A stretch of DNA of 33,985 nucleotides, from NCBI GenBank assembly GCA_937966115.1, contig CALCKX010000078.1, positions 1 through 33,985 of the forward strand. The letters run 5' to 3'. Shown here piece by piece: positions 17,833 to 26,720 of the stretch. Position 1 is the first letter of the stretch. Each line of letters opens with the position of its first letter. A program made the position numbers and the translations under genes. A model generated the notes under the pieces. That model searched no databases. It was not told the DNA's origin and worked only from the letters and a program-made list of their open reading frames with translations. This DNA comes from an uncultured Chloracidobacterium sp. (lineage in GTDB: Bacteria > Acidobacteriota > Blastocatellia > Chloracidobacteriales > Chloracidobacteriaceae).

Positions 17833-18204
17833 TCACGCGAACTCCTTTTCGAGAATCAAATGCGCCTTGCGCAGCTCAAAGCGCGCGCGCCCCAGGTTGC
17901 CGCCTGGGCTCAGCGCCAAAATGATGAAGTACTCGCGCCCAATCAACCGCGCGACAAGCAAGAAGTCATTCGACACCAGCGTAAGCTCGTGCAATGCGCC
18001 AACGCCAGTGTCGGATGACATGCGCATCGTATTGCGCAGGAGCGTGGCGTGCGAGGTGGCGATAAGCGCAACGCGCTCGCCCAGCTCCATTTTGGAGGGG
18101 ACTTGCGCTTGCTCGATCGCCAGCCCGTCAAGCCCCATGATAGCGATGCCAATGCTGCCCTCAACCCGCGCCAGGATCCCTTCGAGCAGCTCCAAAAACG
18201 TCAC
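17833..18204 (-). CDS. Roadblock/LC7-domain protein (MglB-like size)
   Basis: 123 aa; FLELLEGILARVEGSIGIAIMGLDGLAIEQAQV...RNTMRMSSDTGVGALHELTLVSNDFLLVARLIGREYFIILALSPGGNLGRARFELRKA. GTG start overlaps the pilQ stop (GTGA) and has GGAGG upstream. Confidence 0.82.
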   Translation of the reverse strand: MTFLELLEGILARVEGSIGIAIMGLDGLAIEQAQVPSKMELGERVALIATSHATLLRNTMRMSSDTGVGALHELTLVSNDFLLVARLIGREYFIILALSPGGNLGRARFELRKAHLILEKEFA

Positions 18205-20879
18205 GGTTGCCCTCCGCTGGAGGCTGGTTGCGGAGAGACTGGCGGCTCGCCGCCGGAAAGGATGTTTTCGCCGCGCCCGATCCGGGGCGTGATGAAGAAC
18301 AGCAACTCGCCCGTCGTGCGCGACACCTCGCGGCGCTTGAAAAGCTCGCCAAGCAGCGGGAGGCTGGAAATGCCGGGCGTCCGAAAGATGTTGTTCGTTT
18401 CAATGTCGTTGAGGACGCCGCCGATGATGGTCGTCCCGCCGTCCGGGACAATGACCTGGGTTTTCGCTGAGCGCTGGTTGATGCTCGTGAAGCCGTTGAT
18501 GACCTGTCCCGGGGCGTCATTAGTGACTGTGACTGTCAGCAGCACATTGCCTTCGGTCGTGATCTGCGGCGTAATGCTCAGACTAATGTTCGCGTTGACA
18601 AAGGTGACGGTCTGCGCCACGCCGACGCCGGCCGTGGCGATGAAAGGAATTTGTGTGCCGGAGATGATGATCGCCTCGGCGTTGTTGAGGACTGTCACGC
18701 GCGGAGCGGCAATCGACTTCGCCACGCCTTTTTGCTCATTGGCGGTAAGCGTAGCGGACAAGAGCGCCGTTCCAATCGGCCCCGTGGTCAAGCCAAGCAC
18801 GGATGAGCCGCCGCCTGAAATGCCGGGCGCGGCCTGAGGTCCGATGAGCAGACCGGGGATAAGAGAATCCGTCGCGCCCTCGCCGCCGCGACCGGCGTCA
18901 AGAAACGTATTCGCCGAGGTCGAGAAAGCGGCCGCTCGCCCTTGGCGCGTCAGCGCCGCCGCGAAAAGCTGGACGCCCAACTCGCGCGAGAAGTTACGCG
19001 AGGCGAAAACGATCCGCGCCTCGATCTCAACCTGCGGCTCGGGAACGTCCAGCCGCGCAATCACATCGCGCACTTGCTCCAGCGAAGACGGAATATCCGT
19101 GATAATAACCGTGTTTGTCCGCGGGTTGATGGAGATACGCCCAGCCGGCGACAGCGCCTGTTGAACAATTGAGACAAACCCGATCCCCCCCAGAAGACCG
19201 CCCAGCGGCTGCCCGCTTGGGCTTTGAAGCGGAGCCCCGCCGGCTGCTTGCTGCTGAGCGGCCTCTTGACTGACGCGCTCATATTTCAGCTTGAAATACT
19301 CCGTCACCGTTGGCGCGCTATAAATTTCCTGAAGGCGCTGGTTGCGTCGGTTTTGCTCCTCCGCGGTGATCGCCGCCACAGTGGCGACGCGGACGATCAA
19401 CCCTTCCCGCCGATAGGTAAGCTGGTTGGCTCGAAAGATGGACTCGAGCACCTGTGTCCAGGGCACCTGATTGACCTTGAGCGTGACGGGAACTTTTCCA
19501 ACCGACTTATCAAGCACAAAGTTCACGTCGTAGTTGTCCGAGATGAACCGGAGAATGTCGGACAGATCGACGCTTGTGATATCGAGGCTCACCGGATCGC
19601 CCTGATATGAAGGGTCTCCAAACTGCGCGCCGCGTCCGCCCTGCGGACGGCGACCCGCGACTGGCGCCGGCGCACTGGCCACGGACGCCGCAGCCTTCTC
19701 TGTTGCGGGCTTTTCTTTCCCTGGCGAATCGGACGCGTCCTTGCGGGCGGGCGGCATGGTCAGCGCGGCTGGCTCAGGGCGGGCGCTTGCCAGACGCTTC
19801 GACGCCGGCGCTTCAGGGACTGTCGCATCGGGGGCGACCTTTGCCGGAGCATGAGTCGCCGGCGACGGGGATTCCGCGACTGACGGCGCCTCGGTCAGCT
19901 CGCCGGACGCCGCGCCGGGACCGACCGCCGCGACCGAGCCGCTCGCCAGCCCCGAAGCCATCGGCAAAGGCGCCGGCGCTTCGGTGAAACGCACGACCAA
20001 GCCGTCTTCAGATTCCGTCACGGCGTATGGCACGGGCTGCCTGAGATCGAAAACCACGCGCGTCGCGCGCCCATCCGAGTCGCCGATGCGAACCCGCGAA
20101 ACCATCCGGTCGTCGCCGGGCAGCGTTCGCTTGTCAAGCTTGGCGGTTACGTCAAAAAGGTCGATGACCAGCCGCGCCGGATTTTGGAGCGGAAAGTGGT
20201 TGTACCTTGCTTTGGCAGTCACCCCCAACTCGGCGACCAGCGCGCTTTCAGCGGCTGAAAGCGTCACTGACCGTAGCGTCGGCGACTTGGCGGCGACCTT
20301 CAGCGAGCGGGCGGCGACCGTCTTGCCGGGACCAGCCGGCAACGCCGCGGACGGGGGCGCTTCCGGCGGGGCGACCGAGCCTTCCTCCGCCAAGCCCGCG
20401 CTCGATGGCGCTCTGCCTGGCCCAGGGCTTGACTCAGGCGATGCCACGCGCGACGGCTCGAATTCAATGACGAGCACCTTGGCGTCGTCGCGCAGATAAG
20501 AGCGCACCTCGCAGGCTTCGCGCAGGGTTATCTCGAGCCGCGAGTCCGCCTGACCGACGAGCCCGGATTTGACTGTGATGGAGGCTACTAGCCCTTGCTC
20601 AGCGCGATACTCAGGCTGTAGAGCCGACGTGTCCGCGCCGTACAGATCAATGGCGACCAAGCGCGGCTCCGGCCTGGACACGTTGTAATCCAGGCGCGCC
20701 GTGATCTGTAGCTGCACTCGCGTTAGCCGCGATGAATCAGAACGCACGTCAAGCGTCGAGACCACCGCCGTTTTCGACGCGATCTCAAAGCCCCGGGTCG
20801 GCATGGCTCCACACAAGCCGAATCCCCAGAGCAAAGCCAGCGCCGCGCTGGCGCAAGAACGTTTCGGCAGGGATTTCAT
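18201..20879 (-). CDS. pilQ: Type IV pilus secretin PilQ with two AMIN-like domains
   Basis: Two AMIN-like segments, Pro/Ala-rich linker, DPVSLDITSVDLSDILRFISDNYDVNFVLDKSV, secretin core (INPRTNTVIITDIPSSLEQVRDVIARLDVPEPQVEIEARIV; FIATAGVGVAQTVTFVNANISLSITPQIT; VPDGGTTIIGGVL). GGAGGAG precedes the ATG. Confidence 0.96.
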   Translation of the reverse strand: MKSLPKRSCASAALALLWGFGLCGAMPTRGFEIASKTAVVSTLDVRSDSSRLTRVQLQITARLDYNVSRPEPRLVAIDLYGADTSALQPEYRAEQGLVASITVKSGLVGQADSRLEITLREACEVRSYLRDDAKVLVIEFEPSRVASPESSPGPGRAPSSAGLAEEGSVAPPEAPPSAALPAGPGKTVAARSLKVAAKSPTLRSVTLSAAESALVAELGVTAKARYNHFPLQNPARLVIDLFDVTAKLDKRTLPGDDRMVSRVRIGDSDGRATRVVFDLRQPVPYAVTESEDGLVVRFTEAPAPLPMASGLASGSVAAVGPGAASGELTEAPSVAESPSPATHAPAKVAPDATVPEAPASKRLASARPEPAALTMPPARKDASDSPGKEKPATEKAAASVASAPAPVAGRRPQGGRGAQFGDPSYQGDPVSLDITSVDLSDILRFISDNYDVNFVLDKSVGKVPVTLKVNQVPWTQVLESIFRANQLTYRREGLIVRVATVAAITAEEQNRRNQRLQEIYSAPTVTEYFKLKYERVSQEAAQQQAAGGAPLQSPSGQPLGGLLGGIGFVSIVQQALSPAGRISINPRTNTVIITDIPSSLEQVRDVIARLDVPEPQVEIEARIVFASRNFSRELGVQLFAAALTRQGRAAAFSTSANTFLDAGRGGEGATDSLIPGLLIGPQAAPGISGGGSSVLGLTTGPIGTALLSATLTANEQKGVAKSIAAPRVTVLNNAEAIIISGTQIPFIATAGVGVAQTVTFVNANISLSITPQITTEGNVLLTVTVTNDAPGQVINGFTSINQRSAKTQVIVPDGGTTIIGGVLNDIETNNIFRTPGISSLPLLGELFKRREVSRTTGELLFFITPRIGRGENILSGGEPPVSPQPASSGGQP

Positions 20880-20984
20880 AGCTCTCCTCCGATGAAAAAT
20901 CCACTACTTGAATAGAAATCTAAACCTGACCAAACTACTCGACAGCCGTCGCGTATCAGGAAGCCGGAGAAACGCGAGCCTGCG

Positions 20985-21701
20985 TCATTGAACCGCCGTC
21001 GGCGCGCCTCCGGCCGGAGCTTTTGGAATGTAGTCCAGAAGACGCTGCTTGGTGACTAATTGCCCATTGCTGCGAACAATGATTTCTGAGCAAGTGACTC
21101 GCCCGACGACTTGGGCGTCAGCGACGCCGAACGAGCGCGGCGACCGCTGAATATTGATGACCGAGCCATTCCAAAACTTCGAGCCCTCACGCACGAACAT
21201 GGTCGTCCCCAGGCGGCGATCCTTGAGCAGCGCGCCAAGCCCGCGCTCAGTCGAGTAGATACCCATCACCGTCAACTCTTCCACAAGGTACTTTTCAGAC
21301 TCGGCCGGCGGCGGCTGCCCCTGATCCAAGCGCCGATCCCGAATCTCGCGCCACTTCGCCTCGCGAGTTGGGAAGTCAGGATAAGGCAAATCCGTCACCG
21401 GCGGGCGAAATGGCTCGCGCGTCTTGGCGCTATCCCGGAAAGGGTCGCCGGCTGGACGGCGAAAAGGATCGCGTCCCGTTGCGGTGTACGTCGCGGGAAT
21501 GCTGTCGGCCGCCGGCCCTTTCGCGGGGGCGGTCTCCGCCTGCCCGCTCGGCGCCGACTGAGACAGCCCCGCCGTCGCCTTGCGCGCCGCCGCGGAAGGC
21601 GACTGGGCCAGGGCGACTCCGACCAGGGTCAGCGCCGCGAGGCAGCTCGCGCCTGCCAGCGGCAACGCTCGGTAAGCTCGGCAAGAAGCATGGTCATTCA
21701 T
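20985..21701 (-). CDS. pilP: Type IV pilus assembly protein PilP (periplasmic/lipoprotein-like)
   Basis: Signal-like N-terminus; EKYLVEELTVMGIYSTERGLGALLKDRRLGTTMFVREGSKFWNG; located between pilO and pilQ. The ATG at 21701 has AGAGGAAG at good spacing; the ORF is open to 21707. Confidence 0.82.
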   Translation of the reverse strand: MNDHASCRAYRALPLAGASCLAALTLVGVALAQSPSAAARKATAGLSQSAPSGQAETAPAKGPAADSIPATYTATGRDPFRRPAGDPFRDSAKTREPFRPPVTDLPYPDFPTREAKWREIRDRRLDQGQPPPAESEKYLVEELTVMGIYSTERGLGALLKDRRLGTTMFVREGSKFWNGSVINIQRSPRSFGVADAQVVGRVTCSEIIVRSNGQLVTKQRLLDYIPKAPAGGAPTAVQ

Positions 21702-21707
21702 TGGCAT

Positions 21708-21770
21708 CTTCCTCTGTCTTGCTCTGTCTTGCTCTGTCCTGATGTCTTGCTCCGCGCCTGATGTCTTGTC
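21708..21770 (-). repeat. Short tandem repeats ending in the pilP ribosome-binding site
   Basis: Minus strand: CAAGACATCAGGCGCGGAGCAAGACATCAGGACAGAGCAAGACAGAGCAAGACAGAGGAAGATG; GAGCAAGACA units run into GAGGAAGATG. Confidence 0.8.
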
Positions 21771-21871
21771 CTGACTTCGCTCAGCCCCTAAGCGCTAGCC
21801 CAGCGGCTGGAACGCTGAGCCAGCGCAAAAGCCGGCTGGACCCGCGTCCCGGCTCCCGCTCTGGCTCGCCA

Positions 21872-22453
21872 TCACTTCGGGCTGTCCTCGGTGCCGAGAA
21901 TATCGCTTTCCGAGGCATAGAATGTGGTGAGCTGATACGTAGCCTCGACGGTCAGCTTCGGGGTCTGGGCGCTCGCCTGGCGAATCTCGACGTCAGACAC
22001 CTTGACGATTCGCTGAAGCGCGGCGATGTCGGCAAAAAGCTGACCAATCTGATCGTAGGTCGTGCCAGCTTTCACGCTGACGCTTTTCTCGTAGTAAAAT
22101 TCGCGCTTTTGAACATTGCCTGGGCGAAACTCGCGAACAACCGCCGATCTTGACCGCGCGATATTTTGCAATTGGGCAAGCGTTTCGGACAAGCGAACCT
22201 CTTCGGGAATATTGACGCGATAAGCCTGCAAGTCGCGCAGGTATTCTTCGATCTTTTTCTTGTAGTCGCTCAACTGCACGCGAACATTTTCTAAATCTCG
22301 CACCTCGGCATCTATCTTTTGAGCTTCCTTCTCGTCTCGCTCAGCCTGTAGGCGAGTGTCGCTGAACATCAGAAGGTCAATCAGAAAGCATAAAAGCCCA
22401 ACCAGAACCAAAGCGATAAGAATTTGCGCCCACAAAGGAACTCGCTCAAGCAT
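21872..22453 (-). CDS. pilO: Type IV pilus assembly protein PilO
   Basis: N-terminal TM (PLWAQILIALVLVGLLCFLIDLLMF), coiled coil, FADIAALQRIVKVSDVEIRQ; between pilN and pilP. Confidence 0.88.
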   Translation of the reverse strand: MLERVPLWAQILIALVLVGLLCFLIDLLMFSDTRLQAERDEKEAQKIDAEVRDLENVRVQLSDYKKKIEEYLRDLQAYRVNIPEEVRLSETLAQLQNIARSRSAVVREFRPGNVQKREFYYEKSVSVKAGTTYDQIGQLFADIAALQRIVKVSDVEIRQASAQTPKLTVEATYQLTTFYASESDILGTEDSPK

Positions 22454-22479
22454 ACTGGGAATCCTCGCTACTTCCCGGG

Positions 22480-23136
22480 CTACTTCCCGGTCTGCGCGGC
22501 TTGCGCCGCGCCAGCCGGCGCGACCGGCTGAGGGGGATTGTAGTCACACATAATGATGAATTTCAGCGACTGCTGCTCAGTCGCATCGGGCAGCATCTGG
22601 CCCGTCTCCTGGAACATCGGATTGACATTTGTGAACAAGCCGTTTGAACGAAGCTCGAGTTGCTGCGCGAAGTCAGTGATGATATCGCGGTTTTTCTTTT
22701 CCCGATCTTTTTCCACTCGGTCGACCACGCCCTCGATGGTCACGGAATTCCCGCGCAGATTAATCCTGTCCAAGCGAACGCCGGCAGGAATGCGAGCATT
22801 GACCTGCGAGATGACGCCGACCGGGCCGCGACGCTCCGCATCGAGCTTTTTGATGATCTCGAGTCGCGTTTCAAGCAGCTTTTTCTTTTTTTCGTACTCG
22901 TCGCGCTCTTTCTTGACTTTTTCCAGCTCTTCCTTCTGCTTCCGCGCCTGCGTAAGGTGTTCCTTGGCATCCGCGGCCTGCTTGCTGGTGAAGTAGTAGT
23001 CGCCGGCAAAGAAGACAAGCGCCAAGGCTAGGCACAGAAGAATCAAAATAATCTGAGCGGCGCCACGAACTGGAGCAGGAGCGGTAGTCGGGGCTGGCTC
23101 GCTAACCGCGCTTGTAGCAAGATTGATCTTCGGCAT
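22480..23136 (-). CDS. pilN: Type IV pilus assembly protein PilN
   Basis: MPKINLA N-terminus, single TM, long coiled coil, SQVNARIPAGVRLDRINLRGNSVTIEGVVDR; downstream of pilM. The tracked ORF begins at TTG 23166; ATG at 23136 is preferred. Confidence 0.88.
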   Translation of the reverse strand: MPKINLATSAVSEPAPTTAPAPVRGAAQIILILLCLALALVFFAGDYYFTSKQAADAKEHLTQARKQKEELEKVKKERDEYEKKKKLLETRLEIIKKLDAERRGPVGVISQVNARIPAGVRLDRINLRGNSVTIEGVVDRVEKDREKKNRDIITDFAQQLELRSNGLFTNVNPMFQETGQMLPDATEQQSLKFIIMCDYNPPQPVAPAGAAQAAQTGK

Positions 23137-23259
23137 ATTCAAAATGTTAGCCAGCCAATGACCCAATGGGCGACTGACCGACTACCTTTCTCTGAAAAAG
23201 ACCCGCGCAACGCGCTCCGGGAAAAGCTCGCCTAGGTCAATAACCGCTATCCAGAACAG

Positions 23260-24336
23260 CTATTCAGGCTGACGCGCCGCCAATCCGACAGCGACCGCCA
23301 TCGTAGGCGACATCTCGCGAATGTACTCTTCATCAAACTTCTTCGGATTTACGATAATCCGGGATGGATTGAAGGCATTGAACCGCTCGACGGGAATGCC
23401 GAATCGCTCTGAGAAAGCGGAGGTCAAGCCAGACACTTTTGAGCTGCCCCCCGCGATCAGCACGCGATCCACCGGCGCGACATCGGAAGCCGAGCCGGTG
23501 GCCCGCCAGAAGTCGAGCGTTTTTTGAACTTCCATCGCCAGGATGTCAGTCACCGAGTCAATCAGCGACTGCGCGTCGCTCGGCTGCAAGCCATTGTCCG
23601 TAGGCACGCCGCGCTTGAGCGCTTCCGCTTGCTCGAAAGTCAGCCCCAATTCCTTTTGCAGCAGGTCCGTGTATTGATTTCCCCCGGCTGAAATATCGCG
23701 CGTGAAGACCGAGTTGCTGCCGCGAACGATATTGATACTCGTCACCCCGGCCCCAACGTCGAGCAACGCCACGGTCGCCGTCGGCATGGGCTGATAGTTG
23801 ACCTCGTAAGCGTTCTGCAACGCGAAGGCGTCTACGTCAATGACGACTGGATTGCGTCCGGCTTGTGAAATCACCGTAGTGTATTGAGCGATCTTGTCGC
23901 GCTTGCAGGCCACGAGAAGCACCTGCATCAAGCCGCTGGCTGGGTCGCGCCCAATGACTGAGTAATCGAGATTGACATCCGTGATGTCAAAGGGAATGTG
24001 CTGGTCAGCCTCCCACTGGATGCGCTCGGACAGCTCATCGTCAGTCATGTAGGAGACTTCGATTTTCTTGACAATCACCGAGTGACCTGAAACTGACGTA
24101 TTGACATTCTTCGTCTTGATGTTGTGCTCGCCAAGGAGACGACCGATAGCGTCGCTGACGTGATTGAGGTCGATGATATGACCATCCACGATAGCGTCAG
24201 GAACGAGGTTTGCGTGACCAATCGCCATAAGCTCGAAGCCGTTTTTTAGGGGCTTTAGCTCGACCGCCTTGACGGCGCTCGAGCCGATGTCAATCCCCAC
24301 GACGGTTTTGGCGGCACCTAAACCTAACAGGCCCAT
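23260..24336 (-). CDS. pilM: Type IV pilus assembly ATPase-fold protein PilM
   Basis: TVVGIDIGSSAVKAVELK, VEVSYMTDDELSERIQWEADQHIPFDITDVNLDYSVIG-type PilM motifs, VALLDVGAGVTSINIVRGSNSVFTRDISAGGNQYTDLL, MAVAVGLAAR. Confidence 0.96.
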   Translation of the reverse strand: MGLLGLGAAKTVVGIDIGSSAVKAVELKPLKNGFELMAIGHANLVPDAIVDGHIIDLNHVSDAIGRLLGEHNIKTKNVNTSVSGHSVIVKKIEVSYMTDDELSERIQWEADQHIPFDITDVNLDYSVIGRDPASGLMQVLLVACKRDKIAQYTTVISQAGRNPVVIDVDAFALQNAYEVNYQPMPTATVALLDVGAGVTSINIVRGSNSVFTRDISAGGNQYTDLLQKELGLTFEQAEALKRGVPTDNGLQPSDAQSLIDSVTDILAMEVQKTLDFWRATGSASDVAPVDRVLIAGGSSKVSGLTSAFSERFGIPVERFNAFNPSRIIVNPKKFDEEYIREMSPTMAVAVGLAARQPE

Positions 24337-24454
24337 AGCGAGACCTATCGCCTCCGTTTCTCAAGAGGATGGAATGCGTGTACAGCGAGAGCAGGCAAGT
24401 GCATACATGCGCGCATCGTAGATCGGGGCGATGACTTCCGCTGAAAAACGGGCT

Positions 24455-24484
24455 CAAGCTGCAGCTCAGTCCAAGTGCAGCTTG
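24455..24484. repeat. Inverted repeat in the pilM upstream region: 9-bp arms, 12-nt loop
   Basis: CAAGCTGCA (24455-24463) - GCTCAGTCCAAG - TGCAGCTTG (24476-24484). Confidence 0.75.
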
Positions 24485-24879
24485 CCGCGCCGCGATTCCC
24501 ACTGCGGCCGTTACTTCTCGGGAGAACAATCCACCTGGCCAATGGAGCGCGCGCGTCGCACAGTGCAAGTAATGTAAGCTGTGGAGCAATTTGGCGCGCC
24601 CCGTGATAAAAACACTGCCCTGTATCTTTTGCGTGCCGTATGGTTATCACCCCGTTCCGAACGCGTCAACCTCTTTTTGAGCGCGCCGCGCGTGAATACA
24701 AGACAAACCTCTGCACTTTCGATCGCTTTCGCTACTCCGCCGGCAAGCGCCCGCCCTGCCGAGAGGCTCGCCGCTCGGAAAAGCCGCGCTCGGCGGAAAG
24801 CCAACGACCATTGCGCGCGCATTCGGAACTCACTACAGTCGCGGACGTGAATGCGCCCGCGCGCCTTGCGCGACGTAAC

Positions 24880-26670
24880 ATGACGCGACATATCGGATGG
24901 GCTATCCTCGGGCTAGCGCTGGCGGGCGGGCTTTTTTGGCTGCGGTCCCGCCCGGACCCTCCGCAGACCGACCTGGCGCGCTCCGCCCCGCGGGAGGCGT
25001 TGGCCTTTATCGAAACCGACTCGCTGCCAAGCGCGCTTCGCCGAATCGAGCAGCTCGCGTTTTGGAAAGCCATCACGCCAGCCATCGGCATGCCGGGACA
25101 GTTTGATGATGTCCTGACGGGCGCCCGCCTCATCGCGTGGCTTGACATCGGCCCCGCGGAAGCCAAGCTGCTGGCTCGCGCCCGCTGGGGCGTCGCCATC
25201 ACCGGAGTGACTGTCGAGGCGTCTTCACAGGCATCGCCGCGGCCTGAGCCAAACGCCGCGGGCAAGGCCGCGCCGGAAGCCGCGCCGCCGGATGGCGTGA
25301 CGCTCGATCTCAAGCCCCAGCTCGCCTTGTTGGCGTCCACTGGGCTTTCCGCCGAGCAAAACGCCGCCATCGCGCGGGAGCGCCTTCCGCTGGCAGCGCG
25401 CAAGCTGTTCGGACAACCGCCGCAATCCTCGGAGCAGCGTCTTGCGACCGGCTTTGTTCTGCGCCTGCGCCACCCGGAGCAGCCTGAAACATCGCTCTGG
25501 GCGGCTTCCGAAAACGACCTGCTCTTCTTAGCCAATGATGAAGCCGCGCTTCAGGCGTGCCTTGACACAGCCCATGGACGCCGCGCCGCCCTCGCCGACC
25601 TGCCGGCCTTCGGACGCGCGCGCCAAGCGGTCGGATGGGAAGCCGCGTTGCTCTTCGCGTTTGTCAATCCCCGCGGACTCGACGCCGCGCTTCGCCTTGG
25701 ACCGCTCAACTCAGGCCGGAACGACGCGGTATGGCTCGACGGGCAAGAGCAATCGCTGACGGCGGCCCTAGTCACCGGCCTTTCAGACGGGCTAGGCTAT
25801 AGCCTGAGCGTCGAGGGCGGTCAGGTCGCGGATCGGTATTATCTGGCGCTTCACCCCCAGATCGTCGCGGCGCTCCGGCCGCACTTTCCGCCGGCGCTGG
25901 ACGCCGCCGCGACGCAGCGATTCCTAGCTGTCAAGCCGAGCGAGCTCACGGTCGTCAGCTTGGCGCGCCCGCTCGCAGCGCTCGACCGCCTGCAAGCCGC
26001 GCTTGCCGCTCGCAGCAACGTCGCCGTCGCGTTCCTGAGCCGGGAGGCGGTTGCCGGCCTGCGCGAGCGATATGGCATCGGGGCGCGCGACCCGCTCGAC
26101 GATTGGCTTGGCGAGCAGTGGCTTTGGATTAGCCCCGAAGCGGCCGCAAGCGGGCAGGGCGTCATCGGGGCGCGCGTTCGGGACCGGGCGCGACTGCTGC
26201 CGCTCCTCGATCGCTACCTGCGCGCCGATGGGTCCAGCTTGGTCAATCCATCCCCGACGCATTTGGGCGTCCCGCTGGTCGTTTCAACCCGCCGCGACGG
26301 ACGCGCCGCATGCTTTCTCGACGACTGGCTTTTCCTTGGCGATCAAGTCGCGCTCGAACGCTTTTTGACTCGGCAACTGTCCGCGGCGGCGGCGCTGCCG
26401 AAGTTGCCGCTCCCGCCCCCGGACGCCTTTCTCTGCCGGTATCGCCAGCCCCAAGAAGACCTCCAAAGCGCCACGCTGGCGCTCATCGCGCTGACGCGCG
26501 CCGGCGCGGCGTCGCCGGCGCGTCTCGAAGAAGCGGCCGTCCGGCAGGCCATCGCCGCGCAAGCCGCGGCCAGCGGTCATGCGGCGCTGCGCGATGACGG
26601 ATGCTTCGGCGAAATGCGCTCGCCCATCGGCAACCTCGCGTACTTGGCTTCGCTGATCAACGCCCTGTGA
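24880..26670 (+). CDS. Hypothetical membrane-anchored protein, possibly DUF3352-like
   Basis: MTRHIGWAILGLALAGGLFWLRSR TM anchor, then REALAFIETDSLPSALRRIEQLAFWKAITPAIG and ~550 aa with few motifs. The ORF is open from 24640; the first ~80 aa look non-coding. Confidence 0.6.
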   Translation: MTRHIGWAILGLALAGGLFWLRSRPDPPQTDLARSAPREALAFIETDSLPSALRRIEQLAFWKAITPAIGMPGQFDDVLTGARLIAWLDIGPAEAKLLARARWGVAITGVTVEASSQASPRPEPNAAGKAAPEAAPPDGVTLDLKPQLALLASTGLSAEQNAAIARERLPLAARKLFGQPPQSSEQRLATGFVLRLRHPEQPETSLWAASENDLLFLANDEAALQACLDTAHGRRAALADLPAFGRARQAVGWEAALLFAFVNPRGLDAALRLGPLNSGRNDAVWLDGQEQSLTAALVTGLSDGLGYSLSVEGGQVADRYYLALHPQIVAALRPHFPPALDAAATQRFLAVKPSELTVVSLARPLAALDRLQAALAARSNVAVAFLSREAVAGLRERYGIGARDPLDDWLGEQWLWISPEAAASGQGVIGARVRDRARLLPLLDRYLRADGSSLVNPSPTHLGVPLVVSTRRDGRAACFLDDWLFLGDQVALERFLTRQLSAAAALPKLPLPPPDAFLCRYRQPQEDLQSATLALIALTRAGAASPARLEEAAVRQAIAAQAAASGHAALRDDGCFGEMRSPIGNLAYLASLINAL

Positions 26671-26720
26671 CGTATGCTAGGGGCTTTGACCCGATCCTCG
26701 CTCAACGGAGACCCGCCGCC

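Noticed and set aside
24640-24879. N-terminal ~80 aa of the tracked ORF before MTRHIGWAILG
   Set aside because: Basic low-complexity sequence in the divergent promoter region; the TM anchor begins at ATG 24880, a better start.
26601-26720. Upstream extension of the RimO ORF
   Set aside because: Overlaps the preceding gene; canonical RimO N-terminus begins at ATG 26721.
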